A DNA stretch of 64,000 nucleotides from contig JAWUZG010000173.1 in NCBI GenBank assembly GCA_036785705.1, positions 2,899,001 through 2,963,000 on the forward strand. The letters run 5' to 3'. The stretch comes from Acanthornis magna (lineage: Eukaryota; Chordata; Aves; Passeriformes; Acanthizidae). Positions 26,167-38,228 of the stretch are shown piece after piece. Within the stretch, counting starts at the first letter, position 1. Every line of letters starts with the position of its first letter. Below the pieces are notes generated by a model. It was given only the letters and a program-made list of their open reading frames with translations. It ran no database searches and had not been told where the DNA came from. The translations under genes and the position numbers were made by a program.

Positions 26167-26583
26167 TGGAGAAAGGGAAAAAGGAAGCATTCCTGAAAGG
26201 GAAAAAATGAAAAATGAGTCTCAGGAAGAAGATGAAGACGGTGGTGGAAGCAAAGCCCCAGGAAGCAAGCAAATGAGCTTGTGAGATAATATATTCATGT
26301 CAAACTCACATCTCTCTGGTTCTTATATAGACTCTGAGGTCCAGATTCTTTATGGATTTTCACTCATTCTGTCTCATCCATGGCAGATGGGAGATCATGA
26401 TCCTATCTGTGATCCCTTGGTAATCAGATAAACAGACTCTACCAAAGCAGTGCTTAACAGCTGTGGGGTTCATGAAAATGACACAGCTGAGGAATTAATG
26501 GTTTGATGGGAAGAATTAAATCATCAAGAAATATGTAATCTGGTAGATTAGTAGTTATGGAGATCAGGAAATGTGTGACATGA

Positions 26584-27009
26584 ATGAGCTGGGGAAGGGT
26601 CTGGAGCCCCAGGAGAGGCTGAGGGAGCTGGGAAAGGGCTCAGCCTGGAGAAAAGGAGGCTCAGGGGGACCTTGTGGATCTGCACAGCTCCTGACAGGAG
26701 GGGACAGCTGGGGGGTCAGGCTGTGCTCCCAGGGAACAGGTACAAGATAAGAAGAGATGGCCTCAAGCTGCTCCAAGGGAGGTTTAGATTGGATATTAGT
26801 GAAAATTTCTTCATGGAAAGGGTTGTCCAGTCATGGCACAGCTGCCCAGGGCAGTGGTGGAGTTCCCATCCCTGGAGGTGTTTAAAAGCCATGAAGATGT
26901 GACACTTGGGGAAGCATTTTAGAGATGCGCTGGGCAGTGTTAGGTTAATGGTTGAACTTGATGGACTTGGAGGACTTTTCCTACCTAAATTATTCCATGG
27001 ATCTATGAC
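26584..27009 (+). mobile_element. CR1 LINE 3' fragment (about 425 bp)
   Basis: It begins GAGCTGGGGAAGGGTCTGGA and passes GGCTCAGCCTGGAGAAAAGG, AGCTCCTGACAGGAGGGGAC, AGGGAGGTTTAGATTGGATA and CATCCCTGGAGGTGTTTAAA. It ends with GGTTGAACTTGATGGACTTG, TTCCTACCTAAATTATTCCA and a decayed octamer. The GGACTTGGAGGACTTTTCC end is distinct from the 'AAGGTCCCTTCCAACCC' end of the other copies. This end matches, in reverse orientation, the copy at 19.35 kb. No ORF2 remains intact. Confidence 0.95.
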
Positions 27010-29998
27010 TAAAGGGGGATTCAGGGCTTCCTTTTTGCTCTACTTCCATAACATAGCTTTTAAAATATCAAGTAAAGGGACAGAAGTGTGGCAGTGGCTC
27101 TGACCAGTTCCCCTCCACACTCCCCAGAATGATCCTCATCCTAAAGTCATACAACAATTGGCCACAACCTGAGTTCAGCTGATGTATCCTCCTGCTAGAT
27201 TTTAGTAACCGCAAACCGACTTTTTCCTAGTCAGTGGTGCCGTGGGACCAACTGACCTTCAGAGGACTTGCAGCCTTGCCTGCAGAGGATGCAAGGCAGC
27301 CAGGTTGCAGTGAGATGCTGGCTGGAATGCAGCTAAAGCAGGCACAGGCCTCAGACATGTCCTGTGATAAATCTGAGGAAGTTTGTAGAGAAGGAACGGT
27401 GGTAGTCTGCAAATCTAACAAGTTGGCAGCCAAACAGAGGGTTGAAAATTAGGCCAGGTCCATGACCAGCTCAGGTTCTTGACAACTAGGAACACAAAAA
27501 TATATTTTTGTGCTTACATTTGGCTTTTTTATGCGACATCCACCCCATGATTCCAATAGTTACACAGAATTATTTATCTTTTCTTTTACTCCTCTGTTCC
27601 TCACTGTTTAATGTGACACCATATTGATTAGATTTCCAGAGCATACCACTCTAGACGTATTTATATGGCTGTTTCAAATGATTTACAATAACTAATCTCG
27701 TAACACAAATATAATTTTGGAAATATAATACCAGTCAATAGCAGTAAATTTTCTGCTAATGGCCAGGACTCCATGTGCCATGGGAATAAGTTGCCTCTAA
27801 CAACATATCACCTGAAGGCCGTATCTTCAAGTTAATGTAAGCTGGCATGGGACCAAATTTTGGTGTTCAGTGGAGCTCTACAGAATTATCTCAGCTGAAA
27901 GTCTGTCCTAATGTCCTAATTACCCTGATAGTAACGGTGGATAGAGCACCCTGCAAAATGGCAAACTGGTCTGAAGCTTGTCATGGTGCAGGAAACCCAA
28001 GTTCCTGCTTTCCCTCTTGCCAGGGAATTCCTCCTGACTGTAGAAGCATTTTGGACCAACAAATATTATTTATTTCTCTAAAACACAGGCCTTCCATCTG
28101 GAGAGGAGGACATGAGTTTGATTTAATCCAATGCAAACACACATTTTACAAAAAGCTTTGAAATTTTGTAAGAAGGCTAATACCTCTATTAGTATTATGC
28201 TGTTCTAATTCTTTCATTACCTAGACACAGAACAGACACTAATGATTTTAGCTTTGCAAAAGTCTTCTCAGAATAAAAAATATTACAGATTCAGGATTAT
28301 CCAAGTTAATGGAGGGATTTCATACCAGAACCTGGAATACCATACATATCCAGTGCTTTTATTAAGAAGTGATTCTCTCTTTGGAGACCTTGGCATAAAA
28401 AGGAGTAATTTCATAAGTTAATTATTAAGGCTTTATCTATGAAACCAACACAATGACAAGAAGCATATTATTCCTACCTGAATAACAGCTAATTTCTAAA
28501 TATCGAGGCAATTACTTTTTTTGTTCTGCATAAAACTATGATCTCTAGTTTGCAAAATTCACATGAATGAATGAAGTCTAAACAAATGAAGTCTACAGTC
28601 TGTCAGAAGAACAAGTGATCAAAGCTTTGTTTTGTAGGCTGGTGGTTTTACTAATAAAAGAAAGAAGTTCCAAACAACACTTCAGTGCTAATAGAATGGA
28701 GGGTCTTTATCCCCAGATCTATTTGTGGGTCTATTTATGAACTCTCAGCACCTTCTCTAAGAGTTGTTGAAAGGGCATCTTTGTTTTCCATGCTGAGGAC
28801 AGCCTCTGCATTTTGAAGGGTGTTTTTGCTTACCTAAAATGTTTTTTGCACAAAAGACAAACCCCTCAGACAGTAGGCTGAAGTGTTTGCAGAGTTTCAA
28901 AGCAGGTTCAAGAGGCTTTGACTCCACAAATGGAGAATGCAAATGCTAAATACAGATTTGACAAAATCCCAAGTTCCTGCAGAAAAATTACATCATTACA
29001 TTTACGTCCACGTAAAGCAGCAATGTACAGGGAAACATTTTCTTTCAAAAACATCTTCCTCTTTTTGTCATAAAATTTTCCATCATGAACTGATTAACCC
29101 AGTTGATTTTTAATATTGATAACTATAAAGTCTGGCCTAATGTTCCAAATTAATTTTTTGCTGTCACTGGGCTAAAGGACTGGATGCATTTAATAACCTA
29201 TAACTACATGATGAAGTCTAAAAGGTTACCTGAGTGCCTTAAACATATTTACTTGAAAAGATCTGAAATTAGGTGGTGTCAGACTCTCATGAGGTTGTAA
29301 AAATGAGGAAACTTTTGAGATTTGTAGCACATTAAGAATATTAAAAAATATTAAATATTCACAGCATGAAATCTGAAATCTCTAATTTAAAATCAGATTT
29401 TAAATCCGATTCTCTCAATGAAAAAAGAAAATATTCTCTTTCTGATTTAAATTTTTAAAAATTTATTTCAATGAAGGCATAGTAGAGCCAGAACAAATAT
29501 GATTTTTCAGAAGGAAACGGAGGCAAAATGAATGCAGAATATTCAAAGACAAACATTCCAAAATGCAAATAGAATTCAAGCAACATGTAATATCAAATAT
29601 AATGTGGGAACAAATATCTCAAAGCAGGGCATAATTTTTAGACAGAGCTTCACTTATTTGTAAAGCAAATTCACTGTAGGAAAGTACCAAAAAGAGTGTG
29701 CACACAGACATGTGCGTATTGAGAAATGAAGATTTCAGAAGGAATGCATTAAGGAGTTGAGAAGATCAGTTGTGCTCCCAGAAGATGTTACACCATATCT
29801 GTTCTTCAAAATGGCTACACCCAGTGAGCAGAACACTCCTTTAACTGCTAAGGATATTGTGGATAAAGAGGTGGATATTGTATGATTTTAGGTTGACAAT
29901 TTGCACACAAATCAAAATGATGTGACCAAACTTACTTGATTTTGTGGAGTTTATTCACAGATGAAAGACCTGATGATACTGAACAAGCATTAACCCCA

Positions 29999-30007
29999 CC
30001 CCCCCCC
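29999..30007. repeat. Poly-C run (9)
   Basis: A run of nine C sits between AT-rich flanks. It is the only such run in the window. Confidence 0.8.
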
Positions 30008-30944
30008 AAAATATACACAAAATATAATTTTTATAATATAATAATACTGTTTTTATAATGTAAAACACATAGAGAGGAGTGTAAGTTGGAAACAAAACTA
30101 AATGAAATACAGATGAAACAAATCATCAAGACAAATTCTTATATAGAGCTTAACATTATTGAAAAAAGCTGGGAAAGAAAAAAGGTAGAATCAGTTTCTG
30201 ATGTTTTAATAACACGTTTAAGATTATCTCTGTGGAAAACTCCTATGTACTTTTAATATACAAAAAAGATTTGGATTGGTTATTTTGCATGCAAAGTTTC
30301 TGAGATTTTTTTGTGTATTTCTCCATCCACATCCACAAATTTTATTCTTACACATGTAGAGGTTATGTTTGTTTCAGCCACCATAGCTTGGGGATATTAG
30401 GAAAAAAAAGAATGAATAAATCCTCCAAAATATTAATAAGTTTTATTAAACAAACCTTTTTTTCACTACAAATGGAAAATTAGTTTTGAATTCAACTAAA
30501 TTACAGTTCTAACTGTGTTCCAACTGTGTTTAGGGATTATTTGGAGTGAATTGAGAGTGAAGTGGGCCGGATTAATTATTTTTAAGAAAATTAAAAATTA
30601 AGAAAAGAGAAGAAAGTTAAACATTTTACATTTATTTGAGTACTTTTGTTGAGGGAAAGATATATTGTGGGCTATTTATATAGTTTTACTAATAGACATC
30701 TCACGTTATACACAGAAAGAGATTTTTCCACCTTCCTTCTTTGCAGTCTGTTAAACTATAAGAGGAAATTCTTCATCCTCTTAAAATGTTTTCAAATAAG
30801 GCATGGAAAGTAAAGTAGCAGGATGTTGTCCAGTCCAAATGCTGCTGGCAAAAATCTCCAAAGTAATCTTATAATTTCCAGTGTGAAGACATCTCCATTT
30901 AGATAATTTAGTCCATGCAGCACCCACATTCCTTCTTCTCACAG

Positions 30945-31096
30945 AAAAAAAAAGGGAAGGAAAAAAAAAAAGATAAAAAAGAAAAAAGAAGAAAGAAGGA
31001 AAAAAAAGGAAGAAAAAAAAGAAGATAGAAAAAGGTAAAAAAAGAAGAAAAAAAAGAAGATAGAAAAAGGAAAGAAAGAAAAAAAAGAATAAAAAG
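30945..31096. repeat. A-rich polypurine tract with an internal 35-bp-period duplication
   Basis: About 150 bases are almost entirely A and G on the plus strand. Within it a 27-base block (AGAAGATAGAAAAAGG at its 3' end) occurs at 31009-31035 and again at 31044-31070, so the period is 35 bases. The few interruptions are T. Confidence 0.85.
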
Positions 31097-33909
31097 TGGG
31101 GTTCCTCCAGACCCTACTGAAATCTTTAGAATCTTTTTACTAATCTCAACATATTTGGTGTCAGAGCTCTAAAGCTTCAATACAAATCCTTAAACCTACA
31201 AGTACAGTCTGCATGTAAAAAGAAATTAAACACTATTAGGACAGTTCAGGAAGGGAGGTTAATTATTTTCATTGTTTTCCTAATGCCAAGGGAGAGAGAA
31301 CTGCTGCGAATGGCTTTTGCCAAACACAGCACACAGTTAACTTACATCCCACAACACTAAGGACTTGCAGATGCAAGATATTACCTACTTTTGACAGAGC
31401 ACTTTTCATCAAGTTATCTGAAAAGGGCTTTAGAAATGATATAACATCATCCGTTCCACTGCTAGAAATAGAGGCATGGAGAAGTGAAGTGACTCACAAC
31501 ACACAGAAGCCCTGGAAGAAAATCAAGATTTCCTTTTCATCCCGTCAGTGTCCAATCCTGTAGGCTGTACTGCTTCCCCCAGAAAACGTGTGCCATTTCT
31601 TAAGAAATCAGAAGGAAAAAGTGATGGGAAGCAAATATAGGGAGTGACTAAAATAAATAAACACTGTAGCTGTTTGCAAGGCAGCCGCTAAAAGGCTGTT
31701 TCCAAATGTAAAGGGCCAGTTCCCAGTGAGACAGACTGGAAAAACCTAATGTTGTAGCAATGTGAAAGCTTCCCTGTGGACAGCAAATCTTTTCTGGGGA
31801 CTGTGAGTGTCCAGAACATATATTCAGTCTGTATCAGGGTGTTACACTAAAGGCTGTACTTTAAACGGTCTTAGTCAGACAGTTTAATGTCAACTTTAAC
31901 TTTCAGGCTTAGCCAGAGGAGGACACAGGAACAACTAAGAATTCAAAGATTTAATTAATGTCCCTCATTTAAGAGCCTCCAAGATTCCATCAGGCAGATA
32001 TGGGGCTGTAGCTGGAAATCAGCTTGGATATGTCTTTGTGTCATTATTGATCTTTCCTCAATAGATTTATGTGCAGATACTGACCTTATCTTCAGAAACA
32101 GAGATTGGCTAACACCAATCCTGAGGAACTCAACCAAAAGAATGTTGTCTGGTTCTTCAGAGTTATCAGCCTCAGCGTCAAGCTGTATGCAGAACTGTGC
32201 ATACAAGTGATCTAATTATGCATGCAAATTCCTCAGCTCCAGCTGATTATTTGCTGTGTAATTCTTGCAGTAAAGAAGAACGTATTACAACCAAGCATTT
32301 TTATACACGCAATTCTAAAAGGCTGAAGCTCATCAAGAAACAATTTCTTCTCCAAGGACAATAAAACTGTGGAACAGCAGAAGCAGCAGCTGTATGATCA
32401 TCCAGAGGGGGCCGGAGCCACCTGCTCTGAAAGGCCAGAGGCCTTGCAATTAAAGCAAAGTCTGCTCAGAAGGGCAGAAAAGTTTCTTCTTGAGTCTCAG
32501 TAGCTAAAAGTTGGTACACACCAAGGAGAACAAGAGCTTTGACCCTTCCAGAACTCTGAATATTTTATCTAAATACGTGCCAGACCCTTTGTAATCCTCT
32601 GAAAGTCTTGGCTTTAATAACAGACTGGGGAATTATTGCCACCAATTTCAGAGCACAGTATGGAAATACTTTTTCTTTAACATATTTTAGATTCTAAGTC
32701 CACCTTTGGTGGATATTCCCTTAATCTCATATTAAAGAGGAAAGATGAATGGATAGGCAGGCAAAGACCCGAATTATCTCTATTTACATTTCTGTAGAAT
32801 GTTCAGAAATACAGCCTTGATCCTAATTCAGGTTTCTACATTTTAATTATCACTTCATCCCTCTAATTCATGCCCAGAGGATATCTATTCAATTTAGAGC
32901 AGAAGTGTATGGAGATATACAGGTTGCGGAGAACCAGTTTCAGCTCAATTGCCTTTAGACTGCTTCAATAAACATTGCAAAGATTAAATTATTTTAATTA
33001 TTTCTCAGATTGATTTCTACTGAAGCTTGGTGACAAGGGCTGCCCTGTATTCTTCATCTTTATAAATGGGCAAATAATAATAAAATAACGAACAATAAAA
33101 TGCTTGTCACAGTTGTTTTTTTGTTTATCACATCTGTTTTTTACACCTTGCACACAGCAGGTATCAATAATTCATGTCTGAGTGAAAGCATTTCTGTAAA
33201 AGTTTATGCACCTCATACCATTAGCAATAGATCACTTTTTAAGCATCGTTAGAGTTTCTCTTCCTATTTCATGATCTGGTTGTTATCTTCATTTCAATAA
33301 AAAGGATTTATTTTTGCAAAAGCCACACACCTTAGGCAACTCAAATGGCACAACATAAGGAGAACATAATTCAAGTGTAAATACCTCCCCAGGATTTCCA
33401 AAGAGATCTTGTGTATAAATCAAAAGCAAAATGAACACTTTCAAAAAAGTTACAGTATTTTAGGAGACGAATTCCCATTTTGTGGAATTGACATTTGATG
33501 ATGTGCAAGGCTCAGCTTTCATGCCCTGGATACCTGGAGAAATTTTCAAAACCTGGAATTCGGCCTGTGTAGCTACACAGATTTACTGGAAGGAGAGGTT
33601 CAGTAAACAGATTTTAAGTTAATGTGATCTGCATTGTGCAGCCTGATACTTATCACACAGAGCATTTATATCACGGACAAGAGCCACCTATACAGTTCAT
33701 GGTAGAATTAGGTCCTTCAATATGGTGACTACAGTGAGGGAAAGAGAATCAGACTCCCCTTGATGCCAGTTCTGGGCCAGGAGCAGGTCACAGATGCCTG
33801 CCGCAGGCTGGCAGGTGAGTATGTCCCTGTGCTCTGAGTTCAGACCTCATTTTCCAAGCATGGACATTTATGCATCTTGGAAAGACCTGAGTGAAGATTG
33901 AGTTTTTCT

Positions 33910-34020
33910 TTGTCCAAGGCCAGGCTGGGCAGGGCTTGGAGCAATCTCGGATAATGGAAGGTGTTCCACCTCCGTGATCTTCAAGGCCTCTTCCAGCTCA
34001 TACCATTCCGTGATTCTGTG
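33910..34020 (+). mobile_element. CR1 LINE, short 3' fragment
   Basis: It contains GTCCAAGGCCAGGCTGGGCA, GGGCTTGGAGCAATCT, ATAATGGAAGGTGTTCC and CCATTCCGTGATTCTGTG. It retains only the last ~110 bases. It lies about 235 bases upstream of another copy in the same orientation. Confidence 0.92.
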
Positions 34021-34255
34021 GCTTTAAAACAGGATGTCTACAGGAAGCAATGCAAACAGCTGTCTTGGACCTCGATGTCGAATGTCACCAGGACATGAAT
34101 AGAAGACAATTTTGCATCTGTGGACTGCAGAGAGAGAGGCTATCAGCTCTTTGCCACAAGAAACTAAACTAAAAGGCTTGTTCTGCTGGCTAAGGGGGCA
34201 GGGGAGAGTTGCTGACACTTTTCTGAAATGGCAAGGAAGAACATGAAGAGTCATA

Positions 34256-34768
34256 AAGACATCTGGAGCACCTCTACTGTGGAGACAGGCTGAGAGAGTT
34301 TTCACAGCTCAGCCTGGAGGAGAGACTGCTCTGGGGAGACCATACTGTGCTCTCCCTCCTCTAAAGGGGGCTTATAAAAAGGAGGGAGAGGACTTTTTAC
34401 ATGGGCAGAGAGTGATGGGACAGGGGACAAGGCATTTAAGCTGAAAGAGGCCAATTTTAGGTTAGATGGTGTGAAGAAATTCATCACTGTGACGATGGTG
34501 AGGCCCTGGCACAGGCTCTCCAGAAAAGTTGTGGGTGCCTGGAAGAGTACAAGGACAGGTTGGATGGGCCCGAAACAATCTGATTCAGTGATTGGCATCC
34601 TCACCCATGGCAGGAGAGTTGGAGCAAGATGATATTTTAAGCCCCTTCTCTTCCAACCCAAACCATTCTATGATTCTATGACTCTGTGACTCAATGACTC
34701 TATGACTCCATGATTCCATGATTCTATGTTTCGACGTTTCTATGTTCAATCACTCTCTGATTCCATCT
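34256..34768 (+). mobile_element. CR1 LINE 3' fragment with an extended octamer tail
   Basis: The longest CR1 in the window, about 410 bases of body plus a tail of roughly 100 bases. Landmarks in order are TGGAGCACCTCTACTGTG, CACAGCTCAGCCTGGAGG, AGAGGACTTTTTACATGGG, TTTAAGCTGAAAGAGG, AAGAAATTCATCACTGTGA, GGTGAGGCCCTGGCACAGG, GACAGGTTGGATGGGC, ACCCATGGCAGGAG and CTTCCAACCCAAACC. The tail from 34665 consists of about twelve variants of ATTCTATG. Minus-strand frames of 119 and 93 codons across this region are shadows. Confidence 0.95.
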
Positions 34769-37700
34769 TACCAGAAACTGATGACCTGGACAGAGGTGAG
34801 GAACTCAAACACGAGCGACTGCATGCACAAGTTTGCTCTATTTCTCATCCTACACATACACCTGATTTTCTAATGTGCTCTTGGAAAGGAGAATGTATGG
34901 AAAAGACAACCTCAAAAGGAGCCTAGTGTTTAGAAGGAGATAGATTTGTTGCCTGAGGCTGAAAGCAGAGTGGGTGTTTCCATTGCAAACTGCATCTTGC
35001 CAGAGGATCAGACAGTGGTGTCGGAATCTCTCTCTTAGGAAAGGTTGGGGATTATCATCTATGCAAACATGCAGACACCATACCAAATGCTAATTGTTGA
35101 AGAGCTGTGAAAAACAAACAAGTTCTATTTAGAGCAAGTGTGTGATGACATTACTTCAAATTCATCAGCTTCAGAAGTTTTAAAGCTTTTTTTTAAAACC
35201 GTTCTTTTCCATGTTTGCTGAAGCTTTTGCAGAACTGCTGGTAGTACTCCTGATCTTAGTCGAAATCTGAAAAAAAAAAAATTGCTAGCAAGTCTAATAC
35301 TCTGCAGAGGCCCTATTTTCTCCAGCAGGTGATAACTCTTATGCAGTATCTTGATAACTGTAAAAGTGATACACAGCCTTGGGGAACAGAATGGTCTATA
35401 TTAAGAGTAAAGATTTGGACATAAGAAATTTGAACATATATTTTGTTTTTATTTTTGTAGTGTATACATGCAGTAATGATGATCAAATTCCACAGTGTCC
35501 CTGGCACTTTACAGCAGCCACACAAAAAACATGTACCACTCCAAATGTCTCAGAGATCATACTTTTAAAAGCCTTTATTTTTAAAAAAGATGTTAAAACT
35601 AATATCTGTTTCTAAAATAGAAAACTGAGGCATAGTGAGGGTTAGATCTTCATCCACAAGCCCAAAGACACCAAGACTGTTTGACAGAGATGGGAAAAGG
35701 ATAGTTTTCCCATGTCTACTCCTAATACGTTCAAGACTATCCTCCTTTGTTTTCCCTATGTCTTCATTTCTAAGCTTATTATTAAAAATAAATGCTTGGT
35801 TTTGGGTCTGTTTTCCATATTATTTGACATAAGCACTACTTCAGTAAATCTTGTCGAAGACCACCTACAGTGCAGAGGTTTGTGTTTGCCATTCCTTTCA
35901 ATCAAGTTGCTGGTATGCTTCAGGAGAATGCAAAACTGCTTAGACATTAATTGGTGCACTTGTCTTTGAAAGAATTTTTTTTTTTTTTAAAATCTTTGTT
36001 TTGTTTCTAATGTTTTGAGTGTTTTCTGTCTGGCTTGCTGCCTTTTGGATTGTTCTTTGCTTCCCGTGGAAACTTCGTGTAGTTTGTTTTGGTTTCTTTA
36101 TTTTTTGCTTGTAATAAAAGGGTGTTTGAATAGTCCAGCGAGGCTTTTCCAGGTCTCAGTTTTATGTCACATATGAAATTAAAGCTGCATCTCACCAAAA
36201 TAATTAAGTGTTAACAAGTCACTGCTTCATTTCTAAGCAGTAATAAATGCAGATATACACATTTTTTGGACCATGGCTTCCTGACAGCTATGAGGAGATG
36301 GAGCATATAAGAGGAAAAAGTGACGTTACAATCCCTCCTGTCTAAATATGCATTATGAACAGAATCTACCACTTCTCCTGTGCACACAGGACTGATAAGA
36401 AGCCAGTGTTTAGATTTATTAAAGGGGAATAAGTTAAAAAGCCCTTAATCTATGGCTGAGACTGCCCAGAGCTTTATACAGATGAAGAAAGAAATGTTCA
36501 ATTCCCAGTGCCAAAGACAAGGAGAAAGTAAGTACAAATTCACTTTTGTCTATGTTAGAAAAAATATTTCTCAAAAAACATTTGGGAATCTTTTACTTCA
36601 TCATAGCTATATAAATATGGAGAAAGTGGCAAAGTTAATTTTATCTATTCTGACAAGACTGGTAGAGTTTTCCCTGGCACACAGGGGTCAAAATATCTGA
36701 TTCTTAGTGCAACACGTGTTGAAGGAAAAAGATGTGTGGATGTCTCATGAAGAAAATGTCTTTTCTTTTTACAAAGAATGTGCTATACCTCTGAGTTAAA
36801 AAGAATTAATGTTAGAGCAGAGTTTGTACACGTACATTTTAGACAAAATTATTTTCTGTGGCTTAAAGCAGATAAAATAATAGCCTGTCTCAAAGGCACC
36901 CATACAATTTTAATCTGCAAGAGGAAGATAAACAGACTTAAATATGCAATATTTTCCCTAACTTGACACTTAAGACTTGATTTAAATTTCAAGCCACAGT
37001 TCCTGTTCTGGCTCATGGTCGAGGAACAGCCTGTGCTCCACATCCATAACTATGGCATGAATTCCATTTCAGTGTGATGCCATTTTATTAGTCCATGAAA
37101 GCTGTGGTGAGTGTTTCAGTCATGTGGAAATGTCAAAGACTCCTATACCAAAGAAAAATAGTAGCTAGAAATTGCAAATTTTGATACATACCTGGGTGGT
37201 TAGAGTGAGATTTCAGAACTTTTTTTGAGAGAACAAAAAAAAGGGGAAAAAATATCTGGCCACCTCTCTGCTGGAGTTTTGATTTGAGGAAAGTGATTTT
37301 ATTCTTCTGTGAAGTACTAGTAAGGAGAATTGCCATATACAAGCGCTATCAAACATTCAACAGGAGAGTTTCCTGTGGAAGCAAAAGTCACTCCAGACTT
37401 AGTCCTACTTGCAGCTTTCTTCCCCTGTGGAAAATAAAATATAGTGGCTTGGTGTAGCTCAAAGGGTCTGAAGAATTTCTCTTGAAGACACTTCTTTATG
37501 AAAAGTTTCCTCTATCTAATAAAACAGTTTTCACGACAGCAGAGCCACCTCCAATCCCTGCACCAGCCCACTTCTGGGATTACAACACTTAAAAAGAAAA
37601 TAGGCTGGGGAAAGAGTGACTTACACTGCATCCCTCTGTGATTTGAGTCTCATGACAAAATAACTCCTTTGCAGATGTAATGGGTTTTACTTTTCCAGTG

Positions 37701-37933
37701 CTTTAACGCAAAACTCTTGCCTCCATTGAAAACTTTGCAAAATAGAGTATGTGCTTCTCTAGGACTTTCAGACAACTGAAAAGCCCCCTTCTCATCTCAG
37801 AAAGTGCATACAAGAAATTCAAACATCATTTTCTCAAGTATGTGGAATCCTAAAGCAGGACTTCTCCAGCTGCAAGGTGAAGAGCCACAATGCCATGTCA
37901 AAATGCCTCCACTTTGACAAGGTCAGTCAAACC
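34769..37933. other. Unique AT-rich non-coding DNA
   Basis: No transposon was recognised. All frames are under 90 codons and without family features. Several A and T runs of 10-12 occur (about 35270 and 35972). Confidence 0.6.
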
Positions 37934-38228
37934 GGAAAAAGAAAGAGAAAAAGAAAAAAGAGAAAGAAAAAGAAAGAGAAAGAAAAACGAAAAAGAAAAA
38001 GAGAAAAAAGGAAAAGGAAAATCAGAAAGAAAAAGGGAGAGAAAGAGAAAGAGAAAGAGAAAGAGAAAGAGAAAGAGAAAGAGAAAGAGAAAGAGAAAGA
38101 GAAAGAGGAAGAGAAAGAGGAAGAGGAAGAGGAAGAGAAAGAGAAAAAGAAAAAGAAATAGAAAAAAAAAAGAAAAAGAAAAAGAAAAAGAGAAAAAAGG
38201 AAAGGAAAAAGGAAAAAGGGAAAGAAAA
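37934..38228. repeat. Polypurine tract, (GAAA)n/(GAGAAA)n, about 295 bp
   Basis: Only A and G occur on the plus strand except for isolated C or T at 37988, 38022-38023 and 38159. The stretch 38024-38158 is 135 bases of unbroken purine. Its core (about 38037-38107) is an almost perfect GAGAAA hexamer array of 11-12 units. Read as protein it gives Lys/Glu/Arg repeats on plus and Phe/Leu/Ser repeats on minus, so the 94-138 codon frames over it are artefacts. Such mirror-symmetric purine tracts can form intramolecular triplex DNA. Confidence 0.95.

Larger units (their letters stand above)
24359..26583. other. Unique non-coding DNA
   Basis: No transposon or exon was recognised. A (TA)n(CA)n repeat and a poly-A run are listed separately. 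The poly-A is preceded by two overlapping AATAAA-like motifs (26126-26140), so the ~200 bases before it could be an old retrocopy or transcript end. No homology is recognised. Confidence 0.55.
27010..33909. other. Long AT-rich transposon-free stretch
   Basis: Almost 7 kb has no recognised CR1 or LTR. A local GC-richer patch at 27230-27450 carries overlapping frames on both strands and a small imperfect hairpin (arms 27270-27279 and 27291-27300). 28.2-33 kb is strongly AT-rich with very few ORFs. A TAATTA-ATGCAAAT composite lies at 32213-32229. A strong donor-like GTGAGTATG sits at 33825-33833, just before the next CR1. Confidence 0.55.

Noticed and set aside
34024..34661. Minus-strand frames of 93 and 119 codons
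   Set aside because: They are antisense to a CR1 3' end.
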